From the IMG/VR virus record IMGVR_UViG_3300020192_000048, positions 1 to 32,606 of that record: a DNA stretch of 32,606 nt. One strand, given 5' to 3'. Shown here one piece after another: positions 6,803 through 15,438 of the stretch. The DNA comes from a virus. Below the pieces are notes generated by a model. It was not told the DNA's origin. It searched no databases and saw only the letters and a list, made by a program, of their open reading frames with translations. Position numbers and translations under genes: made by a program. How positions within the stretch are numbered: the stretch's first letter is position 1; each line of letters starts with the position of its first letter.

Positions 6803-8260
6803 ATCGAAAAAATAACTCATAAAGATCTAACTAAACGAAAGCTTAACAGAGAGCTAACACGCATCTTGGATCGTAACGCTCTGTATGCTGGGGGCGAGTT
6901 ATTCAATAATCGTATCTCAAGATTTGTTACTAAAACACCTGCGGATTCCGAGAAAACATATCATCGCAAACGTTCATGTGCGGCGGATCAGCATGTTAAT
7001 TATTTGGCAAATGCTGTAAATTATTTCGTGAGTTATCTGTTTAGCCATCCTATGAATTTCGTTCCTCGTGAAGCAGTAGCTGATGAGATTTATAACGATT
7101 TCAAAAACGATTGTGATGGATCTGGTAGAGACTTTGAGAAGCTAATGGAACTAGCTTTCCAAGAGAGTTTATTAAATAAAGTTAGCGCTTTGGTAGTTAG
7201 TTTTCCAGAATTAGATAAACTGCCTGAAAGTCTCAAAGAATGGGAAGATTCAGGAGCTGGACGACCAGTTTTACAGCTTTATAAATCGGCTGAAATAGTG
7301 GACTGGGAGTACGACGAGACAGGTGATTTACAGTGGATAACTCTTGCTAAAAGAGCAGTTCATAGGGTTTCACCATTTAGCGCTGAAACCAAAAATGTCG
7401 AAAAGATATCGGTTTACACGCGAACGACATTAACAGTATTTCACTTCGAATCTAAGAACGAAGTATTGCCTGATAGTGAGCCAAATTTAATAGAAACTAT
7501 CGAGCACGGGTTTCATGTTGTACCGGTTACAATGTTAGATCTTGGTGATAGGTTTATTGGTGATTTGTTATTCGCTCCGCAAGTTGCAAATTTAATTGCT
7601 CGATTCAAACGAGCTTGGTTAACGCAAACACACTCTCATTCAATGCCTGTTTTTATGACAGATGTTGACTTAAGCGACGCATTCAAATCTGCTGAAGTTG
7701 GCATTCAATTAGATTCAAAATCAAGCATCGATTTTATGAAACCTCCGAGTGAGAGTTTTACGGCTTTGCAACATGAGATAAGCGACACTTCTTTAGAGTT
7801 ATTCCGATCTGTAAACCTTCAATTTCTAGGTGAAAACAGTTCTAAACAGCCATGGCGAAGCGGTTCATCGAAGATGGTAGATCAAGATGCTGGGACTCTA
7901 ACGGTTCGCCAATATGGGAAATGGATTAGAGAAACAGCTCAAAGAATATTCAATTTAATCGCTACATATCGACAAGATGATTATCGATTTGATGTTCGTG
8001 GATTCGAGCATTTGCAAACCGACGATCTTAGTGAATTGGTAGACATAAAAAGCAAATTAGGGATCGGCTCACCGACGCTAATTGCAGAGTTTGATAAAAA
8101 GATAGTGTCTCAGTTGTTAAAAGACATGACCGAAGAAACTAAAGCGAAAGTATTTAAAGAGATTGAGGAAGCATCAATCCAAAAGACCGCACTAGATCCA
8201 GTTAATCCTGATCTAGCATCCGACGATAAATCTAATGTCATTGATTTGTTAGAGGAATAA
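6803..8260 (+). CDS. Portal protein (ATC start)
   Basis: 485 aa from ATC 6803, five nt after GAGGA (6793-6797); the next conventional start is TTG 6866. The starting segment (IEKITHKDLTKRKLNREL) is helical and charged and reads as coding. The sequence after it, with a Tyr/Arg/Asn-rich N-terminus, a long central beta region and a C-terminal helix-rich part, is like the DUF4055-type portals that go with this terminase class. The portal dodecamer forms the DNA entry vertex. Position between large terminase and scaffold agrees. Function is well supported by context, exact family less so. Confidence 0.78.
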   Translation: MEKITHKDLTKRKLNRELTRILDRNALYAGGELFNNRISRFVTKTPADSEKTYHRKRSCAADQHVNYLANAVNYFVSYLFSHPMNFVPREAVADEIYNDFKNDCDGSGRDFEKLMELAFQESLLNKVSALVVSFPELDKLPESLKEWEDSGAGRPVLQLYKSAEIVDWEYDETGDLQWITLAKRAVHRVSPFSAETKNVEKISVYTRTTLTVFHFESKNEVLPDSEPNLIETIEHGFHVVPVTMLDLGDRFIGDLLFAPQVANLIARFKRAWLTQTHSHSMPVFMTDVDLSDAFKSAEVGIQLDSKSSIDFMKPPSESFTALQHEISDTSLELFRSVNLQFLGENSSKQPWRSGSSKMVDQDAGTLTVRQYGKWIRETAQRIFNLIATYRQDDYRFDVRGFEHLQTDDLSELVDIKSKLGIGSPTLIAEFDKKIVSQLLKDMTEETKAKVFKEIEEASIQKTALDPVNPDLASDDKSNVIDLLEE

Positions 8261-8285
8261 ATAAAACCCTTAATTTAAGGACAAA

Positions 8286-8894
8286 ATGACAGATACTGAT
8301 GCAAACGCAAATGTAAACGCAAGTGTAGACCAACCAATAGACGAAGCGCCTCAATACCTAACAATCGAAACGTTTCGTGCCGAATTAAACCGCGCAGTAA
8401 CCGCAAGATTTAAAGATTTTGAGAGGAAAAACGTAAAGTCTGATCCTGTTTTAGCTGATAAAGAAATGTCAGCTGCTGAAAGCAAAGATCCTCAGATCCA
8501 AATGCTATATCGGCAAGTAAAAGAGCTACAACAAGACAAAGAAATCTCGACCAAAAAAATGCAAACTTCTGAACTTCATAATTCGCTAACAAATGAGTTA
8601 AAAGGTCGAGTAAATGATGATTGGATTGATTTAGCTGTAAAAGAGCTAGCTTCAAGAGCCGATTTTTCCGGAGGAAATGCATATATCAAATTTAATGATG
8701 AAACTCTAAGTGTTAGTGACGGAGTTAAGTCGTGGTTATCAGAACCAAGCAATAAGCGTTTTTTGCCAGCCGGACAAGTTGTTAAAAAACAATCACAAAT
8801 CACTAACAATTCAGTCAATTCAGTAAATCACGAAACCGATAGAGCCCAAGCAAAAGCTGACGCGTTAAATCTGTTTTTATCACCAAAATACTAA
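8286..8894 (+). CDS. Capsid scaffold protein
   Basis: 202 aa, ATG 8286 after AAGGACAAA. It is acidic and mostly helical with a predicted coiled coil at about residues 60-110 (QMLYRQVKELQQDKEISTKK), a low-complexity Asn/Asp-rich N-terminus and a C-terminal helix (DRAQAKADALNLFL). This is the usual form and place of a scaffold that guides capsid assembly and then leaves. No protease motif is visible in it or nearby, so scaffold removal without a phage-coded protease, or use of a host protease, is implied. The ribosome site lies in a small palindrome CCTTAATTTAAGG. Confidence 0.75.
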   Translation: MTDTDANANVNASVDQPIDEAPQYLTIETFRAELNRAVTARFKDFERKNVKSDPVLADKEMSAAESKDPQIQMLYRQVKELQQDKEISTKKMQTSELHNSLTNELKGRVNDDWIDLAVKELASRADFSGGNAYIKFNDETLSVSDGVKSWLSEPSNKRFLPAGQVVKKQSQITNNSVNSVNHETDRAQAKADALNLFLSPKY

Positions 8895-8912
8895 TAATAT
8901 AGGAGCCTAAAA

Positions 8913-9911
8913 ATGGCAGACGTTCCAGTTACTACTACAACTCAAATCCTCAGTGAAATCCTAGCTCCCGAGCTAGCCCTAGCATTTAATCGCGAGACAC
9001 GTCTTGCGCAGATCCTTCCTGTGCGTGCAGCCTCAAATGCTAACGGTCCGACATGGGTTGTTAACACCGGCGGTTCAATTGCTCGCACACATGGCGACGG
9101 TGCAGCTATCGTCGACTTTAATAGCGATGTTGACGCAAAAGCTAGCCTTAGCTGGGGTAACTACGAATCTCCTTTCCATGTGACCGATGCCGCTCTTTCA
9201 GATGCTGCTTTGTCAGCAAATCCTCGGGCAACAAATGACCAGTTTGCACGATTAGTTAGTGAATCAGTAGCTACTTTAGCTAAAAAAATCGAAACTGATT
9301 TGTTCTCTGGTTCAGGTTCAAATTCGATCATCGGCTTAGATTCAGCTCTTGATAATGCTAACACCTATGCGGGCATCGACAGAGCTTCAGCTGCTTATTT
9401 CCGAGCATCAGAATTCGGTAGCGGTTCACTTACTACTTTAACAAAAGCGCAAATCCGTAGTGATTTAGGTGTCATTACTACAGCTTCTGGCGAACGTCCC
9501 AACGTCGCTATATGTGCTCCAGCGGTGTTTTGCAAAGTTGCTGATTTATTCGAGGCTCAACGTCAGTTTACTCGTATCGATACCGGTACAGGCGTAGCTA
9601 ATTTTGGTGATTCAGGGTTACCAACTGTGATGATCGACGGTTGTAAATTCGTTGAATCAGCAGGTGATGGTTATCTTGCAAATAACAACGGCGCAATTTA
9701 CTACCTAAACACTAACTACGTTCATCTCGAAGTTGTGCCTTATGTGTCAAGCGCTATGGGTCAAGCTGTTCCAAGCGTTGTAGGCGGAATAGATATCAAA
9801 AATCTTGCTACAACCTCACATAGCCGTAAAGCCGTTTCAAGAATTAGACTACAACTAGTGGTAACAAATCCGCTGAAATTTGGTCGTCGAGTTGACATTA
9901 ACGCCAGCTAA
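8913..9911 (+). CDS. Major capsid protein
   Basis: 332 aa, ATG 8913 after a strong AGGAG. It has the features of an HK97-fold major capsid protein: an N-terminal helical arm, then a mixed alpha/beta body ending in a basic strand (RKAVSRIRLQLVV). The gene is slightly richer in G+C and in preferred codons than its neighbours, as expected for the most abundant phage protein. It follows the scaffold gene and is followed by a long hairpin at 9925-9967. Confidence 0.88.
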   Translation: MADVPVTTTTQILSEILAPELALAFNRETRLAQILPVRAASNANGPTWVVNTGGSIARTHGDGAAIVDFNSDVDAKASLSWGNYESPFHVTDAALSDAALSANPRATNDQFARLVSESVATLAKKIETDLFSGSGSNSIIGLDSALDNANTYAGIDRASAAYFRASEFGSGSLTTLTKAQIRSDLGVITTASGERPNVAICAPAVFCKVADLFEAQRQFTRIDTGTGVANFGDSGLPTVMIDGCKFVESAGDGYLANNNGAIYYLNTNYVHLEVVPYVSSAMGQAVPSVVGGIDIKNLATTSHSRKAVSRIRLQLVVTNPLKFGRRVDINAS

Positions 9912-9924
9912 ATTTGAGAACTTC

Positions 9925-9967
9925 ATTCCGTGAAAATCATTTAGTAAAACAGTGATTTTCACGGGAT
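9925..9967 (+). terminator. Hairpin after the major capsid gene
   Basis: CCGTGAAAATCA (9928-9939) pairs perfectly with TGATTTTCACGG (9953-9964) around a 13-nt loop, and three further pairs including one G-U extend the base. There is no long T run right after it (GGATATTTCTT), so it may be a partial terminator or an RNA end-protecting stem. It would lower expression of genes beyond the capsid gene. It leaves GTG 9952 inside the stem, so the next gene more likely starts at 9988. Confidence 0.65.
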
Positions 9968-9987
9968 ATTTCTTACGTTATGAATTT

Positions 9988-10161
9988 ATGAGTGCATACA
10001 AAAATATAACAAATGAGACCATTTCTATCAGCATAAATGACAGGATCTGTATTTGGCAACCTAACAGTTGGCTCATGATCGAAGACATTTACGACTACAA
10101 ATTAGCGCGTTATGACAATCTTGAAATCTTCTCGGGAATGGTTCTTAGCGCAGACGAATAA
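9988..10161 (+). CDS. Small hypothetical protein between capsid and neck genes
   Basis: 57 aa from ATG 9988 (an in-frame GTG at 9952 lies inside the hairpin and is disfavoured). It has no strong ribosome site. The sequence is compact and beta-like (ETISISINDRICIWQP), with no cysteine clusters or membrane segment. Small beta proteins in this position often act in head decoration or completion, but nothing here proves that. Confidence 0.5.
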   Translation: MSAYKNITNETISISINDRICIWQPNSWLMIEDIYDYKLARYDNLEIFSGMVLSADE

Positions 10162-10175
10162 ACCAAAAAGGGTGA

Positions 10176-10559
10176 ATGGCTTTTTCAACTTTAGAAGCTT
10201 CGAAAATAAGACAATTTCTCGGCTATTCTGAGATTTATCTTAATTCCATATCGGCAGTTCAAGATGCGATTAATTTAGTCGGTCTTTTACCTGAAGCAGT
10301 TACGATAGTTCAAACGTACATTACTCGATTAGATTTGATCGATGTAGCATTAGATTTAGATGCGCCCGACATTACTGGTTTCTCTAGCGTTGGTACCGGC
10401 GATCCGGAATTTTATGAAGGCGCCAAGCTCAAAGAACTTCGATCAATTGGTCGAGGCATTTGCTATAAACTCTCAATAAAAATGGGAATAGAAATTAACG
10501 CTGATTATTTTTCGACCGGCGGAACTGTTAAAAACTTACCATATTCGTTCTCGGGATAA
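10176..10559 (+). CDS. Head-tail connector/adaptor-like protein
   Basis: 127 aa, ATG 10176 after AAAGGGTGA. It is mostly helical, with the pattern of small head-completion adaptors (an N-terminal helix entry like SKIRQFLGYS, central helices, then a 'GRGICYKLSIKMG' helix close to the C-terminus). Position after the capsid gene and before the tail-terminator matches Mu gp36-type or gp6/gp15-type connector proteins. No catalytic motif. Confidence 0.55.
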   Translation: MAFSTLEASKIRQFLGYSEIYLNSISAVQDAINLVGLLPEAVTIVQTYITRLDLIDVALDLDAPDITGFSSVGTGDPEFYEGAKLKELRSIGRGICYKLSIKMGIEINADYFSTGGTVKNLPYSFSG

Positions 10560-10561
10560 TA

Positions 10562-11023
10562 ATGACGTTACGCGATAAACTACTCCCAACCGTCGATAAA
10601 GTGCGTAAATTGCCAGGTAAACTAGGCTTTCGTTTATTCGCTGTAACACTCGTGCGTCAAACTGGCGGCGACTGGTCAAAAGGCATAGCTCCGACGCTAA
10701 CAACTCTCGAAAACATAACAGTGTTTGAAGGTTATAATCCGAAGGTGCGATGGATGAATCAAGGCGATTATGCGAGAGGAACTCCAGCTGATGTAGTTTT
10801 GGAAGTTGGTCCAATCACTCCTGCTTATGATGGCGGCGGATATACTTACGAGGATTTAGAAGATCTTTCAGCGCCAAAAAACTCCACAATTCTCTATAGA
10901 ATTACCGGTCCTGGAATGCTAACAAATGGCTCACTATTTGCCAAAACTTCATTTTCTGGAAATCGAGCTTTAGGATTTTTTATTCAACTTAGACGAGTAA
11001 ATACGGCGGCAGATAATGGTTAA
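10562..11023 (+). CDS. Putative neck/head-closure protein
   Basis: 153 aa, ATG 10562 two nt after the previous stop. It is beta-rich with Gly-rich turns (YDGGGYTYEDL) and overlaps the next gene by 8 nt. Small beta-barrel head-closure proteins sit here in siphophage and myophage genomes. I assign the role by position, not by a recognised domain. Confidence 0.5.
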   Translation: MTLRDKLLPTVDKVRKLPGKLGFRLFAVTLVRQTGGDWSKGIAPTLTTLENITVFEGYNPKVRWMNQGDYARGTPADVVLEVGPITPAYDGGGYTYEDLEDLSAPKNSTILYRITGPGMLTNGSLFAKTSFSGNRALGFFIQLRRVNTAADNG

Positions 11024-11705
11024 TCAAGGCTCGATAGGTAATGCAATATTGCCTTTTACAGTTCCTACTAATTCAATTTCCGAAGTCGCAGATCCTCTAA
11101 AACAGCAATTAGTAACACTATTTACTACTGCTATTCGAACCGAAATTGAAACAGCATGGGCGGCAATATCACCGAGCATGACTATTAGCGGATCGGTAGT
11201 TAAAACAGCAATTGGTTTTGATCCAGTGCCTGCTTTATCGCTCGAAATTAACTTTGGTTTTCCTTTACTAGCAGTGTTTGAGGAATCATCAAAAATGGAA
11301 AGTTTATCACTAGAAACTGATACTTTAATTCGAAAATGGAAACTAACTTACGTGCTTCCTCCGCTTACAGCTTTAGGAGTTGGTAAATTAGAAGATGTTC
11401 GTTCAGCTGTTAGCAAAGTAATAGCTCATGTGTTTATGAGAGGATCTCATCGGGCATATAATGATGGTTATTCCCTGTCAGATCTTGGAATAATAAGCCT
11501 CGATAATTACAAATCCGAAAATGGAAGATGGGAGATTCAAAACGAAGAGTCTCTAACAATTCAATCAGTTTTAAATGTTACATTTGAAACGACTGAAATT
11601 ATCAACCTAGGAAATGATATCGGAGACTTGTTCGACGGAGTCGATTTTAAAGTTTACAACGAAGATACTGATCTGCCATTTGCGGTAGTGAAATTGGAAA
11701 CATAA
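11016..11705 (+). CDS. Tail-terminator-like protein
   Basis: 229 aa, ATG 11016 overlapping the upstream gene by 8 nt. A helix-strand pattern in the middle (LSLETDTLIRKWKLTYVLPP) and an extended C-terminal strand-helix part resemble phage tail-terminator (gpU/Mu gp37-like) proteins, which cap the tail tube and join it to the head. The place just before the tail-completion and sheath genes fits. Moderate confidence. Confidence 0.5.
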   Translation: MVNQGSIGNAILPFTVPTNSISEVADPLKQQLVTLFTTAIRTEIETAWAAISPSMTISGSVVKTAIGFDPVPALSLEINFGFPLLAVFEESSKMESLSLETDTLIRKWKLTYVLPPLTALGVGKLEDVRSAVSKVIAHVFMRGSHRAYNDGYSLSDLGIISLDNYKSENGRWEIQNEESLTIQSVLNVTFETTEIINLGNDIGDLFDGVDFKVYNEDTDLPFAVVKLET

Positions 11706-11706
11706 C

Positions 11707-12141
11707 ATGCTTTACATTGATAATTTAGAGTCTTTTTTAGAGCATCAAAGAGAGTACGTTTTACAGTTAGAAGAAGTCGTTCAAGATTCGCTAAAAGATC
11801 TTGGTTATCAGGTACTTCTGAACTGCTCTAATGATCGGAGTTTTAACGGAGTAAGACTCAAAAATTCTGTTACGTTTTCTAAAAAATCCAAGAACTCGAT
11901 TCAGACGAAAACTAACTTAAAACACGCTAGTTATTTGAACGACGGAACAGCTCCACATATAATAAAACCTAGACGTAAAAAAGCGTTAAGATTTGTTTCA
12001 TCTTCCGGAAATATCGTATTTGCAAAAAAAGTAAACCATCCCGGAACCAAAGCAACTCATTGGTTCGACAATGCAAATAAGAATGCTTTTAATCAGATTA
12101 CAGCAGAATTAGCAGGCAAAATAGACGAGATAAAATTCTAA
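11707..12141 (+). CDS. HK97 gp10-like tail-completion protein
   Basis: 144 aa, ATG 11707 one base after the previous stop. It begins with a long helix, then has the family pattern 'asYLNDGT-aPHiIkPRrkKaL.F' (residues 78-98) and 'hPGtkatHWFdnA' (residues 117-129), which is the mark of the HK97 gp10/Mu gpG-like group. These proteins sit at the neck or the tail's head-proximal end. Good match. Confidence 0.75.
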   Translation: MLYIDNLESFLEHQREYVLQLEEVVQDSLKDLGYQVLLNCSNDRSFNGVRLKNSVTFSKKSKNSIQTKTNLKHASYLNDGTAPHIIKPRRKKALRFVSSSGNIVFAKKVNHPGTKATHWFDNANKNAFNQITAELAGKIDEIKF

Positions 12142-12168
12142 CAATTTACTAATAAAGAAGAGACCAAA

Positions 12169-12513
12169 ATGGATAAACAACTATTAAAATTCGTGCCATT
12201 AGAAAATCACTGGATCGGAACAGATGAGCCAGGGACCAATATGAGCCCAGGACAATTTCATCAAGTTTTAGGGCATAGATTTAATCCGAAAACTAACTCA
12301 TACATACCAACTGGCGAAGCTTTAGAAGTAGATCCAGATTCAAGACTTGCGCGCAAACTTATAAAACTTTCCAGGAAAAAAGAGTGCGGGCTATTACCAT
12401 TCGATGCTTTTACAGCCGCTAAATGCGGACTCAATTATGAACCTGTCAAATACGATGCAAAATCGTCAAGCTGGTTAAAGGTAAAAGCGGAAATCACACT
12501 AATCAAACAATAA
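12169..12513 (+). CDS. Hypothetical tail protein just before the sheath
   Basis: 114 aa, ATG 12169 preceded by an AGAAGAG purine run. It is basic in the middle (LARKLIKLSRKKE), has a Pro/Gly-rich N-terminus and no membrane segment. In Mu the gene at this place (gp38, DUF2635) is smaller, so it is only a positional counterpart. Role unknown. Confidence 0.5.
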   Translation: MDKQLLKFVPLENHWIGTDEPGTNMSPGQFHQVLGHRFNPKTNSYIPTGEALEVDPDSRLARKLIKLSRKKECGLLPFDAFTAAKCGLNYEPVKYDAKSSSWLKVKAEITLIKQ

Positions 12514-12523
12514 CGGAGCAAAA

Positions 12524-14071
12524 TTGGCATTTATAATCGGCTTTTCTCAAGATTTCATCCTCCCCGGAACTTTTATCAAAACATCATTTGCTCAGGGACC
12601 TTCACTCGCTGGGAGTGGTTTCCGCGATGAGTTATTTGTTATGCCCAGATCAACTGCCGGCACATGGCAAGTTAATCAAATTCGCCAGGTCAAAAGCGTC
12701 GCTGAAGCTGTTGGCGGAGCAGCAGAGGGTTCACCACTTCATCGCGCGATTGAAGCTAGATTCAAGGCTAGCAAAAAAGGTCGCGTTTATGTGCTGCCCT
12801 ATCTGCCCACTAGTGGAGCAGGCGCTGTAGTAGCAGATGGTTATATCGATATCAACGGAACAGCAACAAGTCAGGGCTCAATCCTGATATCAGTCGCTGG
12901 AGAATCGTTAGTGGTTGGTTACCCAAATGGATCAACTGCTACAGCTATTGGTGAACTGGTCGAAGCCAGGTTAAACGCGTTAACTTCACTCCCTTGCACG
13001 TCAAATAACGATGCTGGAGAAGTCAAATTAACTGCTAAAATTGCGGGAGCATCACAAAATGCTGTTATCCGTTTTCGAGCATCTATTGCGTCAGGTACAG
13101 GTGTTAGCGTTGTGTTAAGTGGTGAGACTCTAGGTACTGGTTTCGGCGTAGTCGGAGCCGAGGGAGCGACTACGGAACAGGTTAATTTTGCCGCTGCTTT
13201 AGCCATAGTTACTGACCGTAAATATTACATCGTATCTTATCTTGCTACTACAGCTGCTCTCGCATCGCTGAAACTAAAACTAGTAGACGACGCTGATTTC
13301 TTGGTTGGTAAACGTCAAGTCGGAATTGCTGCCACAGTCGAAGCACATACAGCCGCAATAACCAAATCAGTTGCTCTAAATTACGAACGTTTGAGTTTGG
13401 TAAATGAACCTTCTAGCGAACATACTCCCGAGGTTTTAGCCGCTCAATATTCTGCACTAAAAGCAGTTAAAGAAAATGCTGATTCTCGCTCATGTTTCTC
13501 AGGGTTTCGTGGTGATGCTGATGTAAATTGGATCTTGATTCCGGTCGAAGATCAAACCGATAAACTCGACTCAAACGATCTAAATGATTGTTTGATAAAC
13601 GGTGTTACTCCAATCGCAAGCGACGCTGTAGGTAGCTATCTTGTCAAATCTGTAACCACACGATCTAAAGCTCCAAGCGGCGCAACAAATGATCGTCGAG
13701 CATTAGAGCCTCATCGCGTCTCAGTAATTGATGATTTCGCTGATTCGTTAGCTAATAAACATAATGCAACTTATGTCGCTCAAGGTTACATCTTGACCAA
13801 CGACGTAAAAGACAGCGACGGAAACATCGATTCACTCGCCAAATATCCCGCTAAAACAGTGACTCCAGATCGTTGGAAGAGCCTACCTTTGCAACTCATA
13901 AAAGAGTTTGGATTAGCTGGCAAAATCAAAAATGTGGCAGTAGCAGTAGCGAGTTGTGAGTGCCAGATTTCGGCAACAAATCCAGCGCGTTTAGAGAATG
14001 GTCAAAGCCTCGAAGTAGTCGATCCATTCGATCAAGTAAGTGTCAATATCGATGAAGTTTCGGCAGGCTAA
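12524..14071 (+). CDS. Contractile tail sheath protein (Mu gpL-like)
   Basis: 515 aa, TTG 12524 after GGAGCAAAA. The arrangement matches Mu-type sheath proteins: an N-terminal domain with 'pGtfi', a variable Gly/Ala-rich insert at about residues 100-215, and a C-terminal domain with a 'DRRALEPHR' segment and the terminal strand 'VDPFDQVSVNIDEVSAG' that links neighbouring subunits. The sheath contracts to drive the tube into the host envelope. It uses TTG although it is a high-copy protein. Confidence 0.85.
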   Translation: MAFIIGFSQDFILPGTFIKTSFAQGPSLAGSGFRDELFVMPRSTAGTWQVNQIRQVKSVAEAVGGAAEGSPLHRAIEARFKASKKGRVYVLPYLPTSGAGAVVADGYIDINGTATSQGSILISVAGESLVVGYPNGSTATAIGELVEARLNALTSLPCTSNNDAGEVKLTAKIAGASQNAVIRFRASIASGTGVSVVLSGETLGTGFGVVGAEGATTEQVNFAAALAIVTDRKYYIVSYLATTAALASLKLKLVDDADFLVGKRQVGIAATVEAHTAAITKSVALNYERLSLVNEPSSEHTPEVLAAQYSALKAVKENADSRSCFSGFRGDADVNWILIPVEDQTDKLDSNDLNDCLINGVTPIASDAVGSYLVKSVTTRSKAPSGATNDRRALEPHRVSVIDDFADSLANKHNATYVAQGYILTNDVKDSDGNIDSLAKYPAKTVTPDRWKSLPLQLIKEFGLAGKIKNVAVAVASCECQISATNPARLENGQSLEVVDPFDQVSVNIDEVSAG

Positions 14072-14109
14072 TTAACTCTCTATCTAAATCTTATAAAGGC
14101 TAAAATCTT

Positions 14110-14484
14110 ATGGCATCAGTCAAAAAAACATTTCCAATTTTAAAAATCTCAATCAACGGAAACATCCCAACGCTGTTAACAAATGTTAGCGTAACTTGGG
14201 ATCCTGCCCTAAATCCTGTCATGACTCAAAATGGCTGGGAAGGCATGTCTCAAGGCGCAGCTACTATGCAAATTGAAGGTACCATGGTTATTCCAACTTC
14301 AGGACCCCAATTTAATCCGACCGTCGCTATGGATAAGAGCGAACAAATTGATGTTAGCGGTATGGTAGCTAATCTAAGATTTACTACAGTAGGCGTATTT
14401 ACGTCTGCTAGTTTAAGCAGCTCGACGGATTCAGCGACCGAATTTAGTTTCGGTTTAATGTGTGATTTCGCGCCAATGGAATAA
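14110..14484 (+). CDS. Tail tube protein (Mu gpM-like)
   Basis: 124 aa, ATG 14110 with AAAGGC nine nt upstream. A single beta domain (FPILKISINGN, VTWDPALNP, then a Met/Gly-rich middle) fits the small tube proteins of Mu-like phages, which stack into the inner tail tube. It directly follows the sheath and precedes the chaperone, as in Mu. A strong hairpin follows at 14501-14548. Confidence 0.75.
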   Translation: MASVKKTFPILKISINGNIPTLLTNVSVTWDPALNPVMTQNGWEGMSQGAATMQIEGTMVIPTSGPQFNPTVAMDKSEQIDVSGMVANLRFTTVGVFTSASLSSSTDSATEFSFGLMCDFAPME

Positions 14485-14500
14485 CGAATAAAACTTATCT

Positions 14501-14559
14501 GGCTCAAATTATTTAGTGGGTTTGGTCTCTCCCTAGATAGTTTGAGTCGGGTTTTAATT
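14501..14559 (+). terminator. Hairpin terminator/attenuator after the tube gene
   Basis: GGCTCAAATTATTTAG (14501-14516) can pair over all 16 positions with CTAGATAGTTTGAGTC (14533-14548), using three G-U pairs, and is followed by GGGTTTTAATT. The loop contains GGTCTC, complementary to GAGACC at 14571-14576 and to the ribosome-site segment GGAGACC just before ATG 14670. It probably limits transcription from sheath/tube into the chaperone and tape-measure genes. Confidence 0.7.
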
Positions 14560-14669
14560 AACAAGTAAAAGAGACCATAAATAGCAGGCATATCGAGATT
14601 TGACGCTTCATATGCTAGCCTCATTAGCATCAGCTTTTGGGGCTTTTGCTTTATCTACTAGGAGACCAA

Positions 14670-15412
14670 ATGAGCAATCTAAATCTATCAAAAATACTCG
14701 CCAATAAAACACAACCTAATCTTATCGCAGATCTTAAAAGTAATCCATCGGAGCTTTTCAAATATCTTTCAAAAAAAGCAACAGAAAATGCTGAAATAGT
14801 CGATTGGGAAGTTCGAGGACAAATTCAAAAAATTCGCGTCAAAATGCTAACATATGTTGAGGAGGAGTATTGTTATTCGCAAGCTCTTCAAAGCTGCAAA
14901 GATAGCAAATTTCGAGTTGAAGAATTAGGAGCTGAACAATGGGATTTGAAAGTTAAAGATGCTATAATTTGTGAGATAGTTGCTCTATCAATTACTGATG
15001 TTGAGCCTACAGCAAGTGGAAATTACAACCTAACATTTCCTGACGCAAAAGCTCTTAAATCAATACTATATGGGAACGAATTAGCCGAGTTAGTTAGCAT
15101 TCATAATCACATAAAATCCAAGTTTGCTAAAGAAATAAACGAGCGAGAAATTTACGAAAACATCGACAAATACGTATCACTAATAGCTAATGGGGCTAAG
15201 GTCGGTTCAAATTTTTTATCGCATATGCCATCCTCGATTGTGGCAGTGATAACAGAAGCTTTGGCGATGGTTCTCGTGATTTTAAGGACTTCCCAGCCAG
15301 CGCTTTATCAAGATTGTTTGGAGAATCTCCTCTCGATACAGCCCATAGTATTGAACGATTCATCCTATATCGAGGATGCGTCAAATTCTATCAGCAACTC
15401 ACTAAGCGATAA
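14670..15412 (+). CDS. Tail assembly chaperone, -1 frameshift product (GT-like)
   Basis: 183 codons in the 0 frame to the U UUU UUA slip site at 15212-15218, then 64 codons in the -1 frame from 15218 to the TAA at 15410-15412, giving 247 aa. The -1 segment (RDFKDFPASALSRLFGESPL, then ERFILYRGCVKFYQQL) is rich in aromatic and charged residues and resembles the T domain of phage GT proteins. In lambda, P2 and Mu-like phages a -1 slip in this gene makes a minority fusion that recruits tape measure to tube protein. Both frames are open over about 190 nt. Confidence 0.7.
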
Positions 15413-15431
15413 CACAACATCAACAGATTAA
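14670..15431 (+). CDS. Tail assembly chaperone, 0-frame product
   Basis: 253 aa from ATG 14670, which has AGGAG at the right spacing; an in-frame upstream TTG at 14637 lacks one. This is the usual place (between tube and tape measure) for the G/GT-type chaperone that coats the tape measure protein during tail assembly. The helical body to about residue 183 is convincing. The last 70 residues in this frame look poor (Ser/Asn-rich end), while the -1 frame there looks better, see the slip site at 15212-15218. The 0-frame tail may therefore be a by-product. Confidence 0.75.
   Translation: MSNLNLSKILANKTQPNLIADLKSNPSELFKYLSKKATENAEIVDWEVRGQIQKIRVKMLTYVEEEYCYSQALQSCKDSKFRVEELGAEQWDLKVKDAIICEIVALSITDVEPTASGNYNLTFPDAKALKSILYGNELAELVSIHNHIKSKFAKEINEREIYENIDKYVSLIANGAKVGSNFLSHMPSSIVAVITEALAMVLVILRTSQPALYQDCLENLLSIQPIVLNDSSYIEDASNSISNSLSDNTTSTD
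15212..15218 (+). promoter_or_regulatory. -1 ribosomal frameshift site U UUU UUA
   Basis: The heptamer T TTT TTA is in register with the chaperone frame (preceding codon AAT 15210-15212, then TTT, TTA). It fits X XXY YYZ exactly and is a well-known efficient slippery sequence. No obvious strong stem or upstream Shine-Dalgarno-like stimulator is seen, so efficiency may be modest. Confidence 0.75.
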
Positions 15432-15438
15432 GGGTAAT

